Assembly: GCF_001668725.1 (NCBI RefSeq)
Contig: NZ_LZKL01000059.1
Location: 1-39,867, forward strand
Origin: Mycobacterium sp. E787
GTDB lineage: Bacteria; Actinomycetota; Actinomycetes; Mycobacteriales; Mycobacteriaceae
DNA length: 39,867 bases
Direction: 5' to 3'
Shown in pieces: positions 1-9,967 of the stretch. Position 1 is the first letter of the stretch. Each line of letters begins with the position of its first letter. The notes under the pieces were generated by a model. The model did no database searches. It was not told the origin of the DNA and worked only from the letters and a program-made list of their open reading frames with translations. The position numbers and the translations under genes are program-made.

Positions 1-1181
1 CTCCCGCGCCGGCCCCGCCGGCGGCGCCCGCGCCGCCCGACCCGCGGAAGGACCTCGCCGACCGCATCGCCGAGGAGAAGGAGTGGCGGCAGAGCACCCG
101 CCAGGGCATCCAATACCTCGCCCTGCAGTTCCAGGCGACCCAATGCGACAAGAAGGACGACATCCTGGCCGGCAACGACGACCCGGCCCTGCCCCTGGTC
201 ACCTGCTCGACCGACCACAAGGTGGCTTACCTGCTGGGGCCGTCGATCATCAGCGGTGACCAGATCGAGAACGCCACGTCGAGCATGAACCAGCGCGGCA
301 TCGGCTACGTCGTCGACCTGCAGTTCAAGCCCGGCGCGGCGAACACCTGGGCCGACTTCACCGCCGCGCACGTCGGCACCCAGACCGCCTTCACCCTGGA
401 CTCCCAGGTGGTCAGCGCCCCGATGATCCAGGAGGCCATCCCCGGCGGGCGGACCCAGATCACCGGCGGCGACCCGCCGTTCACCGCGTCGACCGCCCGT
501 CAGCTGGCCAACGTCCTCAAGTACGGTTCGTTGCCGCTGTCCTTCGAATCGTCGGAGGCCCAAACCGTCTCGGCCACACTGGGATTGACGTCGCTGCGGG
601 CCGGCCTGGTGGCGGGCGCGATCGGCCTGGTCCTGGTGTTGCTGTATTCGCTGCTGTACTACCGGGTGCTGGGACTGCTCACCGCGCTTTCGCTGACCGC
701 TTCCGGCGCAATGGTTTTCGCGATCCTGGTGCTGTTGGGCCGCTACATCAACTACACCCTGGACCTCGCGGGCATCGCGGGTCTGATCATCGGTATCGGC
801 ACCACCGCCGACTCGTTCGTGGTGTTCTTCGAACGCATCAAGGACGAGATCCGCGAGGGCCGCAGATTCCGCTCGGCGGTGCCACGGGGCTGGGTGCGGG
901 CCCGCAAGACGATCGTGTCGGGCAATGCGGTCACGTTCCTGGCCGCCGCGGTGCTGTACTTCCTGGCCATCGGCCAGGTGAAGGGCTTCGCGTTCACGTT
1001 GGGCCTCACCACGATCCTCGACCTGGTGGTGGTGTTCCTGGTGACCTGGCCGCTGCTCTACCTGGCCTCGACGTCGCCAACGCTGGCCAAGCCAGCCTAC
1101 AACGGCCTGGGGGCCGTGCAGCAGGTCGCCCGCGAACGCCACGCCGCCGCGGCCGTCAAGACGGGGCGGGACAGCGCATGA
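1..1181 (+). CDS. secD: Protein translocase subunit SecD, C-terminal part (5' truncated by window edge)
   Basis: The frame is open from base 3 to the stop at 1179-1181, giving about 392 residues; the start lies upstream of the window. SecD works with SecF in the membrane and uses the proton motive force to help the SecYEG/SecA channel release exported proteins. A proline/alanine-rich stretch occurs near the window start, as in other mycobacterial SecD first extracytoplasmic loops. The C-terminal half carries the membrane segments of the RND-like SecD/SecF domain, including the conserved [20 protein letters not shown] region around bases 770-835, where the acidic residue in the membrane is typical of the family. 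The stop overlaps the secF start (ATGA at 1178-1181), so the two are translationally coupled. Identification is by family motifs and gene order. Confidence 0.97.
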   Translation, partial: PAPAPPAAPAPPDPRKDLADRIAEEKEWRQSTRQGIQYLALQFQATQCDKKDDILAGNDDPALPLVTCSTDHKVAYLLGPSIISGDQIENATSSMNQRGIGYVVDLQFKPGAANTWADFTAAHVGTQTAFTLDSQVVSAPMIQEAIPGGRTQITGGDPPFTASTARQLANVLKYGSLPLSFESSEAQTVSATLGLTSLRAGLVAGAIGLVLVLLYSLLYYRVLGLLTALSLTASGAMVFAILVLLGRYINYTLDLAGIAGLIIGIGTTADSFVVFFERIKDEIREGRRFRSAVPRGWVRARKTIVSGNAVTFLAAAVLYFLAIGQVKGFAFTLGLTTILDLVVVFLVTWPLLYLASTSPTLAKPAYNGLGAVQQVARERHAAAAVKTGRDSA

Positions 1182-2383
1182 CCGACGCCGTCGAGCTGAC
1201 CGGCACACCGCTGCCGCACCACAGCTTCATCTCCCGGCTCTACACCGGCACCGGCGCGTTCGAGGTGATCGGGCGACGGCGCCTGTGGTACGGCATCAGC
1301 GCCGCGATCGTGGCGGTCGCGGTCCTCAGCATCGTGTTGCGGGGCTTCAGCTTCGGGATCGACTTCAAGGGCGGCACCACCGTGTCGATGCCCCGGGGTA
1401 ACGCGCAGACCGCGCAGGTGTCCGAGGTGTTCCACAAGACCATCGGCAAGGACCCGGAGTCCGTGGTCATCGTCGGCAACGGCTCGTCGGCGACGGTGCA
1501 GATCCGGTCGGAAACGCTGACGAACGACCAGACCACCAAGCTGCGCAACGCCCTGTACGACGCGTTCCAGCCCAAGGGCACCGACGGCAAGCCGAGCAAG
1601 CAGGCGATCAGCGACTCGGCGGTCTCGGAGACCTGGGGCGACCAGATCACCAAGAAGGCCCTGATCGCGCTGGTGGTGTTCCTGGCGCTGGTCAGCCTGT
1701 ACATCACCGTGCGCTACGAGCGCTACATGGCCATCTCGGCGCTGACCACGATGTGTTTCGACCTGACCGTGACCGCCGGCGTCTACTCGCTAATCGGATT
1801 CGAGGTCAGCCCGGCCACCGTCATCGGCCTGCTGACCATCCTGGGTTTCTCGCTGTACGACACCGTCATCGTGTTCGACAAGGTCGAGGAGAACACCCGC
1901 GACTTCCAGCACACCAACCGGCGCACCTTCGCCGAGCACGCCAACCTGGCGATCAACCAGACGTTCATGCGCTCGATCAACACCAGCCTGATCGGCGTGC
2001 TGCCGGTGCTGTCCCTGATGGTCGTGGCGGTCTGGCTGCTGGGCGTCGGCACGCTGAAGGACCTGGCGCTGGTGCAGCTGGTGGGCATCCTGGTCGGCAC
2101 CTACTCGTCGATCTTCTTCGCCACCCCGCTGTTGGTCACCCTGCGCGAACGCACCGAGCTGGTGCGGACCCACACCCGCCGGGTCCTCAAACGGCGCAGG
2201 CCCGCACCCGAGGCAGCCGCCGAGATCTCCGAGGACACCGCCGAAGAGCTCCGCGACGAGGGCACCGAGGCGGTGCCGGCGGCCGGCAAGCCCGCCGCGA
2301 ACAAGCCGGCGCCGGGCGCACGCCCGGTCCGACCCGCCGGAACCCGGCGCCCGACCGGCAAGCGAAACGCCGGCCGGCGGTAG
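1178..2383 (+). CDS. secF: Protein translocase subunit SecF
   Basis: The protein has 401 residues, close to other mycobacterial SecF. It is the partner of SecD in the membrane-embedded SecDF complex that drives late steps of Sec export. One membrane segment lies near residues 40-60, followed by the SecF signature IDFKGGT near residue 64, an extracytoplasmic domain, and five further membrane segments from about residue 160 to 320. The loop [17 protein letters not shown] matches the conserved transmembrane-4 region with its essential aspartate. The C-terminus is a basic, Pro/Ala-rich cytoplasmic tail that looks poorly conserved. ATG overlaps the secD stop by four bases. The next gene begins 7 bp downstream, which suggests one transcript running on to apt. 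Confidence 0.97.
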   Translation: MTDAVELTGTPLPHHSFISRLYTGTGAFEVIGRRRLWYGISAAIVAVAVLSIVLRGFSFGIDFKGGTTVSMPRGNAQTAQVSEVFHKTIGKDPESVVIVGNGSSATVQIRSETLTNDQTTKLRNALYDAFQPKGTDGKPSKQAISDSAVSETWGDQITKKALIALVVFLALVSLYITVRYERYMAISALTTMCFDLTVTAGVYSLIGFEVSPATVIGLLTILGFSLYDTVIVFDKVEENTRDFQHTNRRTFAEHANLAINQTFMRSINTSLIGVLPVLSLMVVAVWLLGVGTLKDLALVQLVGILVGTYSSIFFATPLLVTLRERTELVRTHTRRVLKRRRPAPEAAAEISEDTAEELRDEGTEAVPAAGKPAANKPAPGARPVRPAGTRRPTGKRNAGRR

Positions 2384-2390
2384 GCCCCAG

Positions 2391-4049
2391 ATGGTGCGGG
2401 CCGGCTGGCGTGGGCTGAGAACGTCCGCATCCGTCGGCTTGGCAGCGGCGCTGGCGGCGGCCTGCACGCTGACGGCCTGCTCGGGCAGCGCCGCGTCCAA
2501 GATCGATTACGTGGTCGACGGCCCGCTGGTCACCTACAACACCAACACCGTCGTCGGAGCGGCCTCGGCGGGGGCGCAGGCGTTCGCGCGCACGCTCGCC
2601 GGGTTCGGCTACCACGGGCCCGACGGGCAGGTCGTCGCCGACCACGACTTCGGGAGCGTGTCGGTGGTCGGCGGTTCGCCGCTGGTCCTCGACTACCAGA
2701 TCGCCGACAACGCCGTCTACAGCGACGGCAAGCCGGTGACCTGCGACGACCTCGTCCTGGCATGGGCGGCCCAGTCCGGCCGGTTTCCGGGCTTCGAGGC
2801 CGCCAGCCAGGCCGGCTACGTCGACATCGCGAACATCGAGTGCATTCCGGGCCAGAAGAAGGCCCGGGTGTCCTTCGCCCCCGACCGCGGGCTCGTCGAC
2901 TACAACCAGCTGTTCGACGCGACCTCGCTGATGCCGTCGCACGTGATCGCCGATCAGCTCAACGTGGACGTGACCGCGGCGCTGCTGAGCAACAACACGC
3001 AGGTGGTGGCGCAGATCGCGAAGCTGTGGAACACCACCTGGGATCTCAAGCCCGGCCTGGATCTGAAGCGGTTCCCGTCGTCGGGGCCGTACAAGATCGA
3101 GTCGATGCTCAGCGGCGGCGCCGTGGTGCTCGTCGCCAACGACCGCTGGTGGGGCCCCAAGCCGATCACGAAGCGGATCACGGTGTGGCCGCAGGGGCCC
3201 GACATCCAGGACCGGGTCAACAACCGCAGCGTCGACGTGGTCGACGTCGCGACCGGTTCGTCCGGGACGCTGGCCACCCCCGACAACTACGAGCGCGCCG
3301 AGTCGCCGTCGGACGGCATCGAGCAGCTGATCTTCGCACCGCAGGGACCGCTGTCGCAGCCGAAGGCCCGGCGCGCGTTCGCGCTGTGCACACCGCGCGA
3401 CACGATCGCCCACGACGCCGGGGCCCCGATCGCCAACGCGCGCCTGCAGCCGGCCACCGAGGACGCCGTCGCCGCGGGCGAGGGCGCCGCCGAGGCCGGA
3501 CCGTTCGGCAAGGCGGACCCGGCCGCCGCCCGCGACGCGCTGGGGGGCGCGCCGGTGACCGCGCGCATCGGCTACCAGGGACCCAACGCGCGCCTGGCGG
3601 TGACCGTGGGGGTGATCACCAAATCCTGCGCCGCTGCCGGCATCACCGTCACCAGCGTCAACCTGGACACGTCCGGCCCGCAGGCGCTGCGGGACGGGAA
3701 GATCGACGTGCTGGTGGCCAGCACCGGCGGCGCCGCCGGCAGCGGGTCGACGGGTTCGTCGGCGATGGACGCCTACGCCCTGCACAGCGGCAACGGCAAC
3801 AACCTGTCCGGCTACTCGAATCCCCAGGTGGACGGCGCGATCAGCGCGCTGGCGGTGTCGGCCGACCCCGCCGAGCGGGCCAGGCTGCTCGGGCAGGCGG
3901 CGCCGATACTGTGGGCCGACATGCCGACGCTGCCGCTGTACCGCCAGCAGCGCACGCTGCTGACGTCGAAGAAGATGTATGCCGTGAGCAGGAACCCGAC
4001 CCGCTGGGGCGCGGGCTGGAACATGGACCGATGGGCGCTGGTCCAATGA
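2391..4049 (+). CDS. Peptide/solute-binding lipoprotein of the SBP_bac_5 type (Rv2585c-like)
   Basis: A 552-residue exported lipoprotein. Residues 1-29 form a signal peptide with arginines at 3, 7 and 10, a hydrophobic alanine-rich core and the lipobox LTAC, so Cys30 is the expected lipidated residue. The mature part resembles family 5 extracellular binding proteins (oligopeptide/dipeptide-binding): it has the SGPYKIES segment and a C-terminal PTLPLYRQ motif. No ABC permease or ATPase is adjacent, so the ligand and transporter are unknown. It lies between secF and apt, as in M. tuberculosis, where the orthologue is also an orphan. The stop overlaps the apt ATG (ATGA at 4046-4049). Membership of the binding-protein fold is secure; a role in peptide uptake is inference. 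Confidence 0.9.
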   Translation: MVRAGWRGLRTSASVGLAAALAAACTLTACSGSAASKIDYVVDGPLVTYNTNTVVGAASAGAQAFARTLAGFGYHGPDGQVVADHDFGSVSVVGGSPLVLDYQIADNAVYSDGKPVTCDDLVLAWAAQSGRFPGFEAASQAGYVDIANIECIPGQKKARVSFAPDRGLVDYNQLFDATSLMPSHVIADQLNVDVTAALLSNNTQVVAQIAKLWNTTWDLKPGLDLKRFPSSGPYKIESMLSGGAVVLVANDRWWGPKPITKRITVWPQGPDIQDRVNNRSVDVVDVATGSSGTLATPDNYERAESPSDGIEQLIFAPQGPLSQPKARRAFALCTPRDTIAHDAGAPIANARLQPATEDAVAAGEGAAEAGPFGKADPAAARDALGGAPVTARIGYQGPNARLAVTVGVITKSCAAAGITVTSVNLDTSGPQALRDGKIDVLVASTGGAAGSGSTGSSAMDAYALHSGNGNNLSGYSNPQVDGAISALAVSADPAERARLLGQAAPILWADMPTLPLYRQQRTLLTSKKMYAVSRNPTRWGAGWNMDRWALVQ

Positions 4050-4570
4050 GGCAGGTGGCCGAGCTGATCGCCTCGCTGACCCGCGACGTCGCCGACTTCC
4101 CGCAGCCCGGCGTCCGGTTCAAGGACCTCACGCCGCTGTTCGCCGACCGCGACGGCATGACGGCGGTCGTCGACGCGCTGGTGGGCGTCGCGTCCGGGGC
4201 GGACCTGGTGGCCGGCATCGATTCGCGCGGGTTCCTGGTCGCCGCGGCCGTCGCCGGCCGGCTCGGCACCGGTGTGCTGGCGATCCGCAAGTCCGGCAAG
4301 CTGCCGCCGCCGGTGCACGCCGAGCAGTACGCCCTGGAGTACGGCACCGCCACGCTCGAGATCCCGGCTGACGGGATCGATCTGCGCGGCCGCGACGTTG
4401 TCATCATCGACGACGTGCTCGCCACCGGCGGCACCCTCGGCGCCGCCGCCCGGTTGCTGGAACGCGCCGGCGCCCACGTGAGTGCGGCCGCTGTGGTGGT
4501 GGAACTCACCGCGCTGGGTGGGCGCGAGGCGATCGCGCCGTTGCCGGTGTACTGCCTGAGCAGGGCCTGA
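4046..4570 (+). CDS. apt: Adenine phosphoribosyltransferase
   Basis: A 174-residue cytoplasmic purine-salvage enzyme that converts adenine and PRPP to AMP and pyrophosphate. The N-terminal [15 protein letters not shown] segment is characteristic of Apt, and the PRPP-binding loop [13 protein letters not shown] lies near residues 116-128. An adenine-contact segment GIDSRGFL occurs near residue 57. The ATG at 4046 is chosen because it overlaps the preceding stop and gives the normal Apt N-terminus; the same frame is open far upstream only because of GC-rich sequence. It is placed between the lipoprotein and relA, as in M. tuberculosis. The 154 bp that follow, up to relA, hold no gene I can support. 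Confidence 0.96.
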   Translation: MRQVAELIASLTRDVADFPQPGVRFKDLTPLFADRDGMTAVVDALVGVASGADLVAGIDSRGFLVAAAVAGRLGTGVLAIRKSGKLPPPVHAEQYALEYGTATLEIPADGIDLRGRDVVIIDDVLATGGTLGAAARLLERAGAHVSAAAVVVELTALGGREAIAPLPVYCLSRA

Positions 4571-4711
4571 TGCCGGAGTGTGAACTGGTGGCGTTGCGTG
4601 CGAACGTGGGGCGGGAATTTCGCCGTTTCGCCGCCGCAGCCGCACACTCAAGGCCCTCCGTGCACACGCGACAAGGCCGGGAGATCGGACTTTGGCGATA
4701 TCCTCGAGGTC

Positions 4712-4716
4712 GGAGG
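4712..4716 (+). promoter_or_regulatory. Shine-Dalgarno that selects the relA start
   Basis: GGAGG lies 8 nt before the GTG at 4725. The competing GTG at 4716 overlaps this sequence and the TTG at 4692 lies upstream of it, so 4725 is the best supported start. It gives [10 protein letters not shown], resembling the N-terminus of M. tuberculosis RelA. Confidence 0.65.
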
Positions 4717-4724
4717 TGACCAAC

Positions 4725-7076
4725 GTGGCTGACGAGAAGAGCGCGGCGCAGGCCCTCGACGCGCCCGCCGAGGTCACGGAACCCCTGCTGGAGCTGCCGG
4801 AGCCGCCGGTCGAGAAGACCAGCGCCTCGCGCCGGGTCCGGGCCCGGCTGGCCCGTCGGATGACCGCCCAGCGCAGCGCGCTGAACCCGGTGCTCGAACC
4901 GCTGGTGGCGGTGCACCGCGAGGTCTACCCCAAAGCGAACCTGTCGATGCTGCAGCGCGCCTTCGAGGTCGCCGACCAGCGGCACGCCACCCAGCTGCGC
5001 CATTCCGGTGACCCCTACATCACCCACCCGCTGGCCGTCGCCAACATCTTGGCCGAACTGGGCATGGACACCACCACTTTGGTGGCCGCGCTGCTGCACG
5101 ACACCGTCGAGGACACCGGTTACACGCTCGAGGCGTTGAGCGAGGAGTTCGGCGAGGAGGTCGGCCACCTCGTCGACGGCGTCACCAAGCTGGACCGGGT
5201 GGTGCTGGGCAGCGCCGCCGAGGGCGAGACCATCCGCAAGATGATCACCGCCATGGCCCGCGACCCCCGGGTGCTGGTGATCAAGGTGGCCGACCGGCTG
5301 CACAACATGCGCACGATGCGGTTCCTGCCGCCGGAGAAGCAGGCCCGCAAGGCCCGCGAGACGCTGGAAGTGATTGCGCCGCTTGCACATCGGCTGGGAA
5401 TGGCCAGCGTCAAGTGGGAGCTCGAGGACCTGTCGTTCGCGATCCTGCACCCCAAGAAGTACGAGGAGATCGTGCGGCTGGTGGCCGGCCGCGCGCCGTC
5501 GCGGGACACCTACCTGGCCAAGGTCCGCACCGAGATCGTCAACACGCTCAACGCGTCGAAGATCAAGGCGACGGTGGAGGGCCGCCCCAAGCACTACTGG
5601 TCGATCTACCAGAAGATGATCGTCAAGGGCCGCGACTTCGACGACATCCACGACCTGGTCGGCATCCGCATCCTGTGCGACGAGATCCGCGACTGCTACG
5701 CCGCCGTGGGCGTGGTGCACTCACTGTGGCAGCCGATGGCGGGGCGGTTCAAGGATTACATCGCCCAGCCCCGCTACGGCGTCTACCAGTCGCTGCACAC
5801 CACCGTCGTCGGCCCCGAGGGCAAGCCGCTGGAGGTGCAGATCCGCACCCGCGACATGCACCGCACCGCCGAATACGGCATTGCCGCCCACTGGCGCTAC
5901 AAGGAAGCCAAGGGCCGCAACGGAGTTCCGCATCCGCATGCCGCCGCCGAGATCGACGACATGGCCTGGATGCGTCAGCTGCTCGACTGGCAGCGGGAGG
6001 CCGCCGACCCCGGCGAGTTCCTCGAGTCGCTGCGCTACGACCTTGCGGTCCAAGAGATCTTCGTGTTCACGCCCAAGGGCGACGTGATCACCCTGCCGAC
6101 GGGGTCGACGCCGATCGATTTCGCCTACGCGGTTCACACCGAGGTCGGTCACCGGTGCATCGGTGCCAGGGTGAACGGCCGGCTGGTGGCGCTGGAGCGC
6201 AAGCTCGAAAACGGCGAAGTCGTCGAGGTTTTCACGTCCAAGGCGCCCAACGCGGGGCCGTCGCGGGACTGGCAGCAGTTCGTGGTGTCGCCGCGCGCCA
6301 AAGCCAAGATCCGGCAGTGGTTCGCCAAGGAGCGCCGCGAAGAGGCGCTGGAGGCCGGCAAGGAGGCGATGGCCCGCGAGGTGCGCCGCGGCGGACTTCC
6401 GTTGCAGCGCTTGGTGAATGGCGAGTCGATGGCCGCCGTTGCCCGCGAGCTCCATTACGCCGACGTGTCCGCGCTGTACACCGCGATCGGCGAGGGGCAC
6501 GTGTCGGCGAAGCACGCGGTGCAGCGGCTGCTGGCCGAGCTCGGCGGCATCGACCAGGCCGAGGAGGAACTCGCCGAGCGGTCCACGCCGACCACGATGC
6601 TGCGCCGCCCGCGCAGCAGCGACGACGTCGGGGTGTCGGTCCCCGGCGCCCCGGGCGTGCTGACCAAGCTGGCCAAGTGCTGCACGCCGGTCCCCGGCGA
6701 CCAGATCATGGGCTTCGTCACCCGCGGCGGCGGTGTCAGCGTGCACCGCACCGACTGCACCAATGCCGCGTCGCTGCAACAGCAATCGGAGCGCATCATC
6801 GAGGTGCTGTGGGCGCCGTCGGCGTCGTCGGTGTTCCTGGTCGCCATCCAGGTCGAGGCGCTCGACCGGCATCGGCTGCTGTCCGACATCACGCGGGTGC
6901 TCGCCGACGAGAAGGTCAACATCCTGTCGGCGTCGGTCACCACCTCGGGCGATCGGGTCGCGATCAGCCGGTTCACCTTCGAGATGGGCGACCCCAAGCA
7001 CCTCGGGCATCTGCTCAACGTCGTGCGCAACGTCGAGGGCGTCTACGACGTCTACCGGGTGACTTCTGCCGCCTGA
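4725..7076 (+). CDS. relA: Bifunctional (p)ppGpp synthetase/hydrolase RelA (Rel)
   Basis: A 783-residue Rel enzyme with the usual full-length layout. It makes (p)ppGpp from ATP and GTP/GDP during starvation and also degrades it. The HD hydrolase domain (about residues 80-230) keeps its metal-binding residues: His87 in QRHATQ, then His125-Asp126 and Glu129-Asp130 in HDTVEDT. The synthetase domain follows, with [19 protein letters not shown] as the substrate-binding core. Next come the TGS domain ([20 protein letters not shown]), a helical/zinc-finger region with CCTPVPGD, and a C-terminal ACT domain. Both active sites look intact, so this is the mycobacterial dual-function enzyme. It converges on the kinase gene at 7170 with a 93 bp gap. 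Confidence 0.97.
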   Translation: MADEKSAAQALDAPAEVTEPLLELPEPPVEKTSASRRVRARLARRMTAQRSALNPVLEPLVAVHREVYPKANLSMLQRAFEVADQRHATQLRHSGDPYITHPLAVANILAELGMDTTTLVAALLHDTVEDTGYTLEALSEEFGEEVGHLVDGVTKLDRVVLGSAAEGETIRKMITAMARDPRVLVIKVADRLHNMRTMRFLPPEKQARKARETLEVIAPLAHRLGMASVKWELEDLSFAILHPKKYEEIVRLVAGRAPSRDTYLAKVRTEIVNTLNASKIKATVEGRPKHYWSIYQKMIVKGRDFDDIHDLVGIRILCDEIRDCYAAVGVVHSLWQPMAGRFKDYIAQPRYGVYQSLHTTVVGPEGKPLEVQIRTRDMHRTAEYGIAAHWRYKEAKGRNGVPHPHAAAEIDDMAWMRQLLDWQREAADPGEFLESLRYDLAVQEIFVFTPKGDVITLPTGSTPIDFAYAVHTEVGHRCIGARVNGRLVALERKLENGEVVEVFTSKAPNAGPSRDWQQFVVSPRAKAKIRQWFAKERREEALEAGKEAMAREVRRGGLPLQRLVNGESMAAVARELHYADVSALYTAIGEGHVSAKHAVQRLLAELGGIDQAEEELAERSTPTTMLRRPRSSDDVGVSVPGAPGVLTKLAKCCTPVPGDQIMGFVTRGGGVSVHRTDCTNAASLQQQSERIIEVLWAPSASSVFLVAIQVEALDRHRLLSDITRVLADEKVNILSASVTTSGDRVAISRFTFEMGDPKHLGHLLNVVRNVEGVYDVYRVTSAA

Positions 7077-7169
7077 GGCTGCCTACCGGCGGCGGGCGGA
7101 CCGCCCCCTCGAGCACCTCGCCGATGACCCGGACCGCCGAATGTCCTGGGGTACCCGGTGTGATCGCTT

Positions 7170-8888
7170 CTAGCCCACCCGCACCGAGGTGATCGTGATG
7201 GTGGTGGCGGGATTACCCCGGGTGCGGTCGCCCGCCACTCCCACCTTGGCCATCTTGTCGAGGGTGTCCAGCCCCGCGGAGTCGACGGAGCCGAAGACCG
7301 TGGACGTGGGCTCTATCTCGGCGTCCCGGTACACGATGAAGAACTGGCTTTCGTTGGTGTTGGGCCCGGACTGGGCCATCGCGACGGTGCCGCGCGGATA
7401 GATCACCGTCGCCTTGAGCGCGGGATCGCCCGCCGGGTACTGATTGGTGGGGTATTCGTCGGCGAATTCGTAACCGGGGCCCCCGCCGCCGTCGGCGTCG
7501 GGGCCGCCGAACAGCAGCGTGCCGCCCTCCGGCTCGTCGATGATCCGCCCGCACTGGGTGTTGTCGAAGAAACCCTGCTTCGCCAGGCTGACGAAGCTGG
7601 TCACCGCGCACGGTGACTCGTTGTTGGCGAGCTGGATGCCGATGTCTCCGAAGTTGGTGGAGATGGTGGCGTGGATCTGGGCGGGTTCGGTGGACACCCT
7701 GCCCGACGGCGGCGGGGTGGCGGGCTTGCTGGCCGGATCCGGCGCGGGCCGGTACTGGCAATTGGCGCCGAGGCCGGGCGGGGGAGCGAACGCCGGCAAC
7801 GGCGGCACGCTCGCGCCGGCCGGAGCGGACGAACCCGGCGCCGATCCCGGCCTGGCGGACACCCTGGCGCGGGTCGGCGTGGTGGACGCGGCGCCGGTGG
7901 TGGAGCCGTGGCTCTGCGTCACCAGGGATACGACCAGCGCAACCACCGCGGCCAGCGCGATCACCGACCCGCCCACGACGCCCAGGACCAGGCGCCGGTT
8001 CGAGGTTCTCGCCGGGGGCGGCGGCGGGGGAGGCGCCGGGGCGGCGGGCGCCACCGAGTCGACGTGGCCGGTGAGCGCGGCCCTCGCGGCCTCCGCGAGC
8101 TCGATCGCCGACTGGTAACGGGCTTCGGGGTCCTTCGCCATGCCGCGGGCGATCACCGCGTCGAAGGCCGGCGGTATGCCGGGCGCCGTGATCGACGCCC
8201 GCGGGGGCGGCGCATTCACGTGCGCGTGCAGCTGTTCTTCGAGGCTGTCGCCGGGATAGGGGCGGCTTCCGGTCAGGCACTCATAGAGCACGCAGGCCAG
8301 CGAATACACGTCGGCGCGGTGGTCGGTCGTGCCCTTGAAGCGCTCGGGCGCCAGGTACGCGACGGTCCCCATGGTGGCGCCGGTTTGGGTGAGCTGCGTG
8401 TCGGACTCCGCGCGGGCGAGGCCGAAGTCGATCAGGTACACGAAGTTGTGCGCGTTGGTCACGAGGATGTTCTTCGGCTTGATGTCGCGGTGGACCAGCC
8501 CCACCCGTTGGGCGCTGTCCAGCGCGGCGGCAACCTGTTCGATCACCGCGACCGTGCGCTCGGGGGACAGCCGCCCGCCGCTCTCGTCGATGTACTCCGA
8601 CAGGTCGCGGCCCTCGATCAGCCGCATGTCGACGTACAGCCGGCCGTCGATCTCGCCATAACCGTGTATCGGCACGATGTGCGGGTCGTTGAGACCCGCC
8701 GCGATGCGCGCCTCGCGGCGGAAGCGTTGCTGAAAGTCCTGATCCTCCGCCAGATGTGGCGGGAGCACCTTGAGGGCGACGATCCGATCGGTGGTCGCGT
8801 CGTAGGCGCGATACACCCGGCCCATGCCACCGCGGCCCAACAACTCCACTATCTGGTAATGACCGAATGACTCCGGATCAATACTCAT
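7170..8888 (-). CDS. Receptor-type Ser/Thr protein kinase fused to an extracellular cyclophilin (PPIase) domain
   Basis: A 572-residue protein with three parts. Residues 10-275 are a Hanks-type kinase: Gly loop GRGGMG (18-23), Lys40, Glu59, HRDIKPKN (133-140), DFG (154-156), a Thr-rich activation loop (T164, T167, T169, T172, T175) and APE (180-182). All catalytic residues are present. After a Pro-rich juxtamembrane stretch, one membrane helix (about 299-321) is followed by a Ser/Thr/Pro-rich linker. Residues 360-572 are a cyclophilin domain that should lie outside the membrane, with the SQFFIVY core and Arg448. This outer part resembles the neighbouring ppiB product closely, including a shared linker (PPLPAF, GANCQY) and ANNESPC. 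It is absent between relA and ppiB in the M. tuberculosis order as I recall it. Kinase function is well supported; the role of the outer domain, whether sensor or active isomerase, is inference. Confidence 0.93.
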   Translation of the reverse strand: MSIDPESFGHYQIVELLGRGGMGRVYRAYDATTDRIVALKVLPPHLAEDQDFQQRFRREARIAAGLNDPHIVPIHGYGEIDGRLYVDMRLIEGRDLSEYIDESGGRLSPERTVAVIEQVAAALDSAQRVGLVHRDIKPKNILVTNAHNFVYLIDFGLARAESDTQLTQTGATMGTVAYLAPERFKGTTDHRADVYSLACVLYECLTGSRPYPGDSLEEQLHAHVNAPPPRASITAPGIPPAFDAVIARGMAKDPEARYQSAIELAEAARAALTGHVDSVAPAAPAPPPPPPPARTSNRRLVLGVVGGSVIALAAVVALVVSLVTQSHGSTTGAASTTPTRARVSARPGSAPGSSAPAGASVPPLPAFAPPPGLGANCQYRPAPDPASKPATPPPSGRVSTEPAQIHATISTNFGDIGIQLANNESPCAVTSFVSLAKQGFFDNTQCGRIIDEPEGGTLLFGGPDADGGGGPGYEFADEYPTNQYPAGDPALKATVIYPRGTVAMAQSGPNTNESQFFIVYRDAEIEPTSTVFGSVDSAGLDTLDKMAKVGVAGDRTRGNPATTITITSVRVG

Positions 8889-8966
8889 CCCACGAACCCT
8901 AAACCGTGGAGGGTGCGAGTCTGGCGATTCTCAGCAATCCCGCGATGGTGTTGCGCTGCCCCGGGT

Positions 8967-9860
8967 TTAGTCGAGCAGCAGCGACTTGATGGTGACCTCG
9001 CCGGCCGGCGCCCCGTCTTCCCCGCCGCCGGCGACTCCCGCCTTGGCGATCTTGTCCAGCGTGGCCAGCCCGTCGGCCTGGATCGTGCCGAAGACGGTGT
9101 ATTGCGGCGGCAGCTGAGAGTCCTTGTAGACCATGAAGAATTGGCTGCCGTTGGTGCCCGGTCCGGCGTTGGCCATCGCCAGGGTGCCCCGCGGATACAG
9201 CACCGGCTGCTGCGCCTTGGGGTCGTTGGGCGGGTACTGGTCGGTCGGGTACTCGTTGGCGAATTGATAGCCGGGGCCGCCCGTGCCGTCGCCCTTCGGG
9301 TCGCCGCATTGCAGGACGCCAAGCGTGTCCGAGGTGGTCAGCCGGTGGCATTTGGTGCCGTCGAAGTACTTCTGGCCGATCAGACTTGCGAAACTGTTGA
9401 CGGTGCAAGGTGATTCGTTGTTGGCCAGCATCAGGCCGATGTTGCCCTGGCTGGTCGTCATGCTCGCGCTCACCTGGGCGGGGTCCGTCGGGATCTTGCC
9501 GGTGCGCGGCGGCTTGACCTGCTTGGCGGCCGGGTCTTGCGACGCCGGATATTGGCAGTTCGCACCCACGGACGCCGACGGCTTGAACGCCGGCAGCGGC
9601 GGAACGGGCGGCGGCGGTCCGGCGGACGTCGTCTCCGGGGAGCTGCTGGCCGCGGGGGTGCTCGTCGCCGCGGTGTTGTTCTTGTGCTCGTGCTTGGTGT
9701 TGACGATGGCGATCACCACCGCCGCGATGACGGCCACCCCCACGATCGAACCACCGGCGATCACCATGATCCGGCGCCGTTTGGCCTGCTGTTGACGGCG
9801 CTCCAGCTGCCGTTCGAGTTTGCGCTTGGCGTTGGCGCGTCGCTGTTCGTTGGTCGGCAC
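8967..9860 (-). CDS. ppiB: Membrane-anchored cyclophilin-type peptidyl-prolyl cis-trans isomerase PpiB
   Basis: A 297-residue protein from GTG 9860, which begins VPTNEQRRANAKRKLERQ. That start has a GGAGG (minus strand, 9871-9875) 10 nt upstream; the frame remains open to 9941, so a longer form cannot be excluded. It has a very basic cytoplasmic N-terminus, one membrane helix at about residues 31-53, an Ala/Ser/Pro linker, and a cyclophilin domain from about 130 to 297. The cyclophilin core keeps CHR at 171-173, with Arg173 as the catalytic arginine candidate, and SQFFMVY at 239-245. Four cysteines (102, 152, 171, 185) could form disulfides outside the cell. It should catalyse proline isomerisation of exported proteins. 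It is followed after 106 bp by the kinase-cyclophilin gene on the same strand. Confidence 0.92.
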   Translation of the reverse strand: MPTNEQRRANAKRKLERQLERRQQQAKRRRIMVIAGGSIVGVAVIAAVVIAIVNTKHEHKNNTAATSTPAASSSPETTSAGPPPPVPPLPAFKPSASVGANCQYPASQDPAAKQVKPPRTGKIPTDPAQVSASMTTSQGNIGLMLANNESPCTVNSFASLIGQKYFDGTKCHRLTTSDTLGVLQCGDPKGDGTGGPGYQFANEYPTDQYPPNDPKAQQPVLYPRGTLAMANAGPGTNGSQFFMVYKDSQLPPQYTVFGTIQADGLATLDKIAKAGVAGGGEDGAPAGEVTIKSLLLD

Positions 9861-9967
9861 GGCCGGTATGCCTCCATGCTTGGTCAGTGGGGCCCTGAGC
9901 TGGCCAGCCCAGGCTAATGTGGGCGCCGTGACGGGCGCCAACCGGCCCCCGTGGGAAACTGGGAAGC

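Noticed and set aside
2762..4045. Long N-terminal extension of the apt frame
   Set aside because: It overlaps the lipoprotein gene in another frame and has the composition of shadow translation. Apt begins at 4046.
4571..4724. Possible RNA or repeated element between apt and relA (GAGTGTG at 4576 and CACACTC at 4643)
   Set aside because: The inverted repeat is 7 bp with a 60 bp loop and no other structure stands out. I cannot support an RNA gene or a named repeat.
7094..7106. GGGCGG-A-CCGCCC as a terminator between relA and the kinase gene
   Set aside because: The possible stem is only four or five base pairs once a loop is allowed, and there is no T-run. In DNA this GC-rich such palindromes are frequent.
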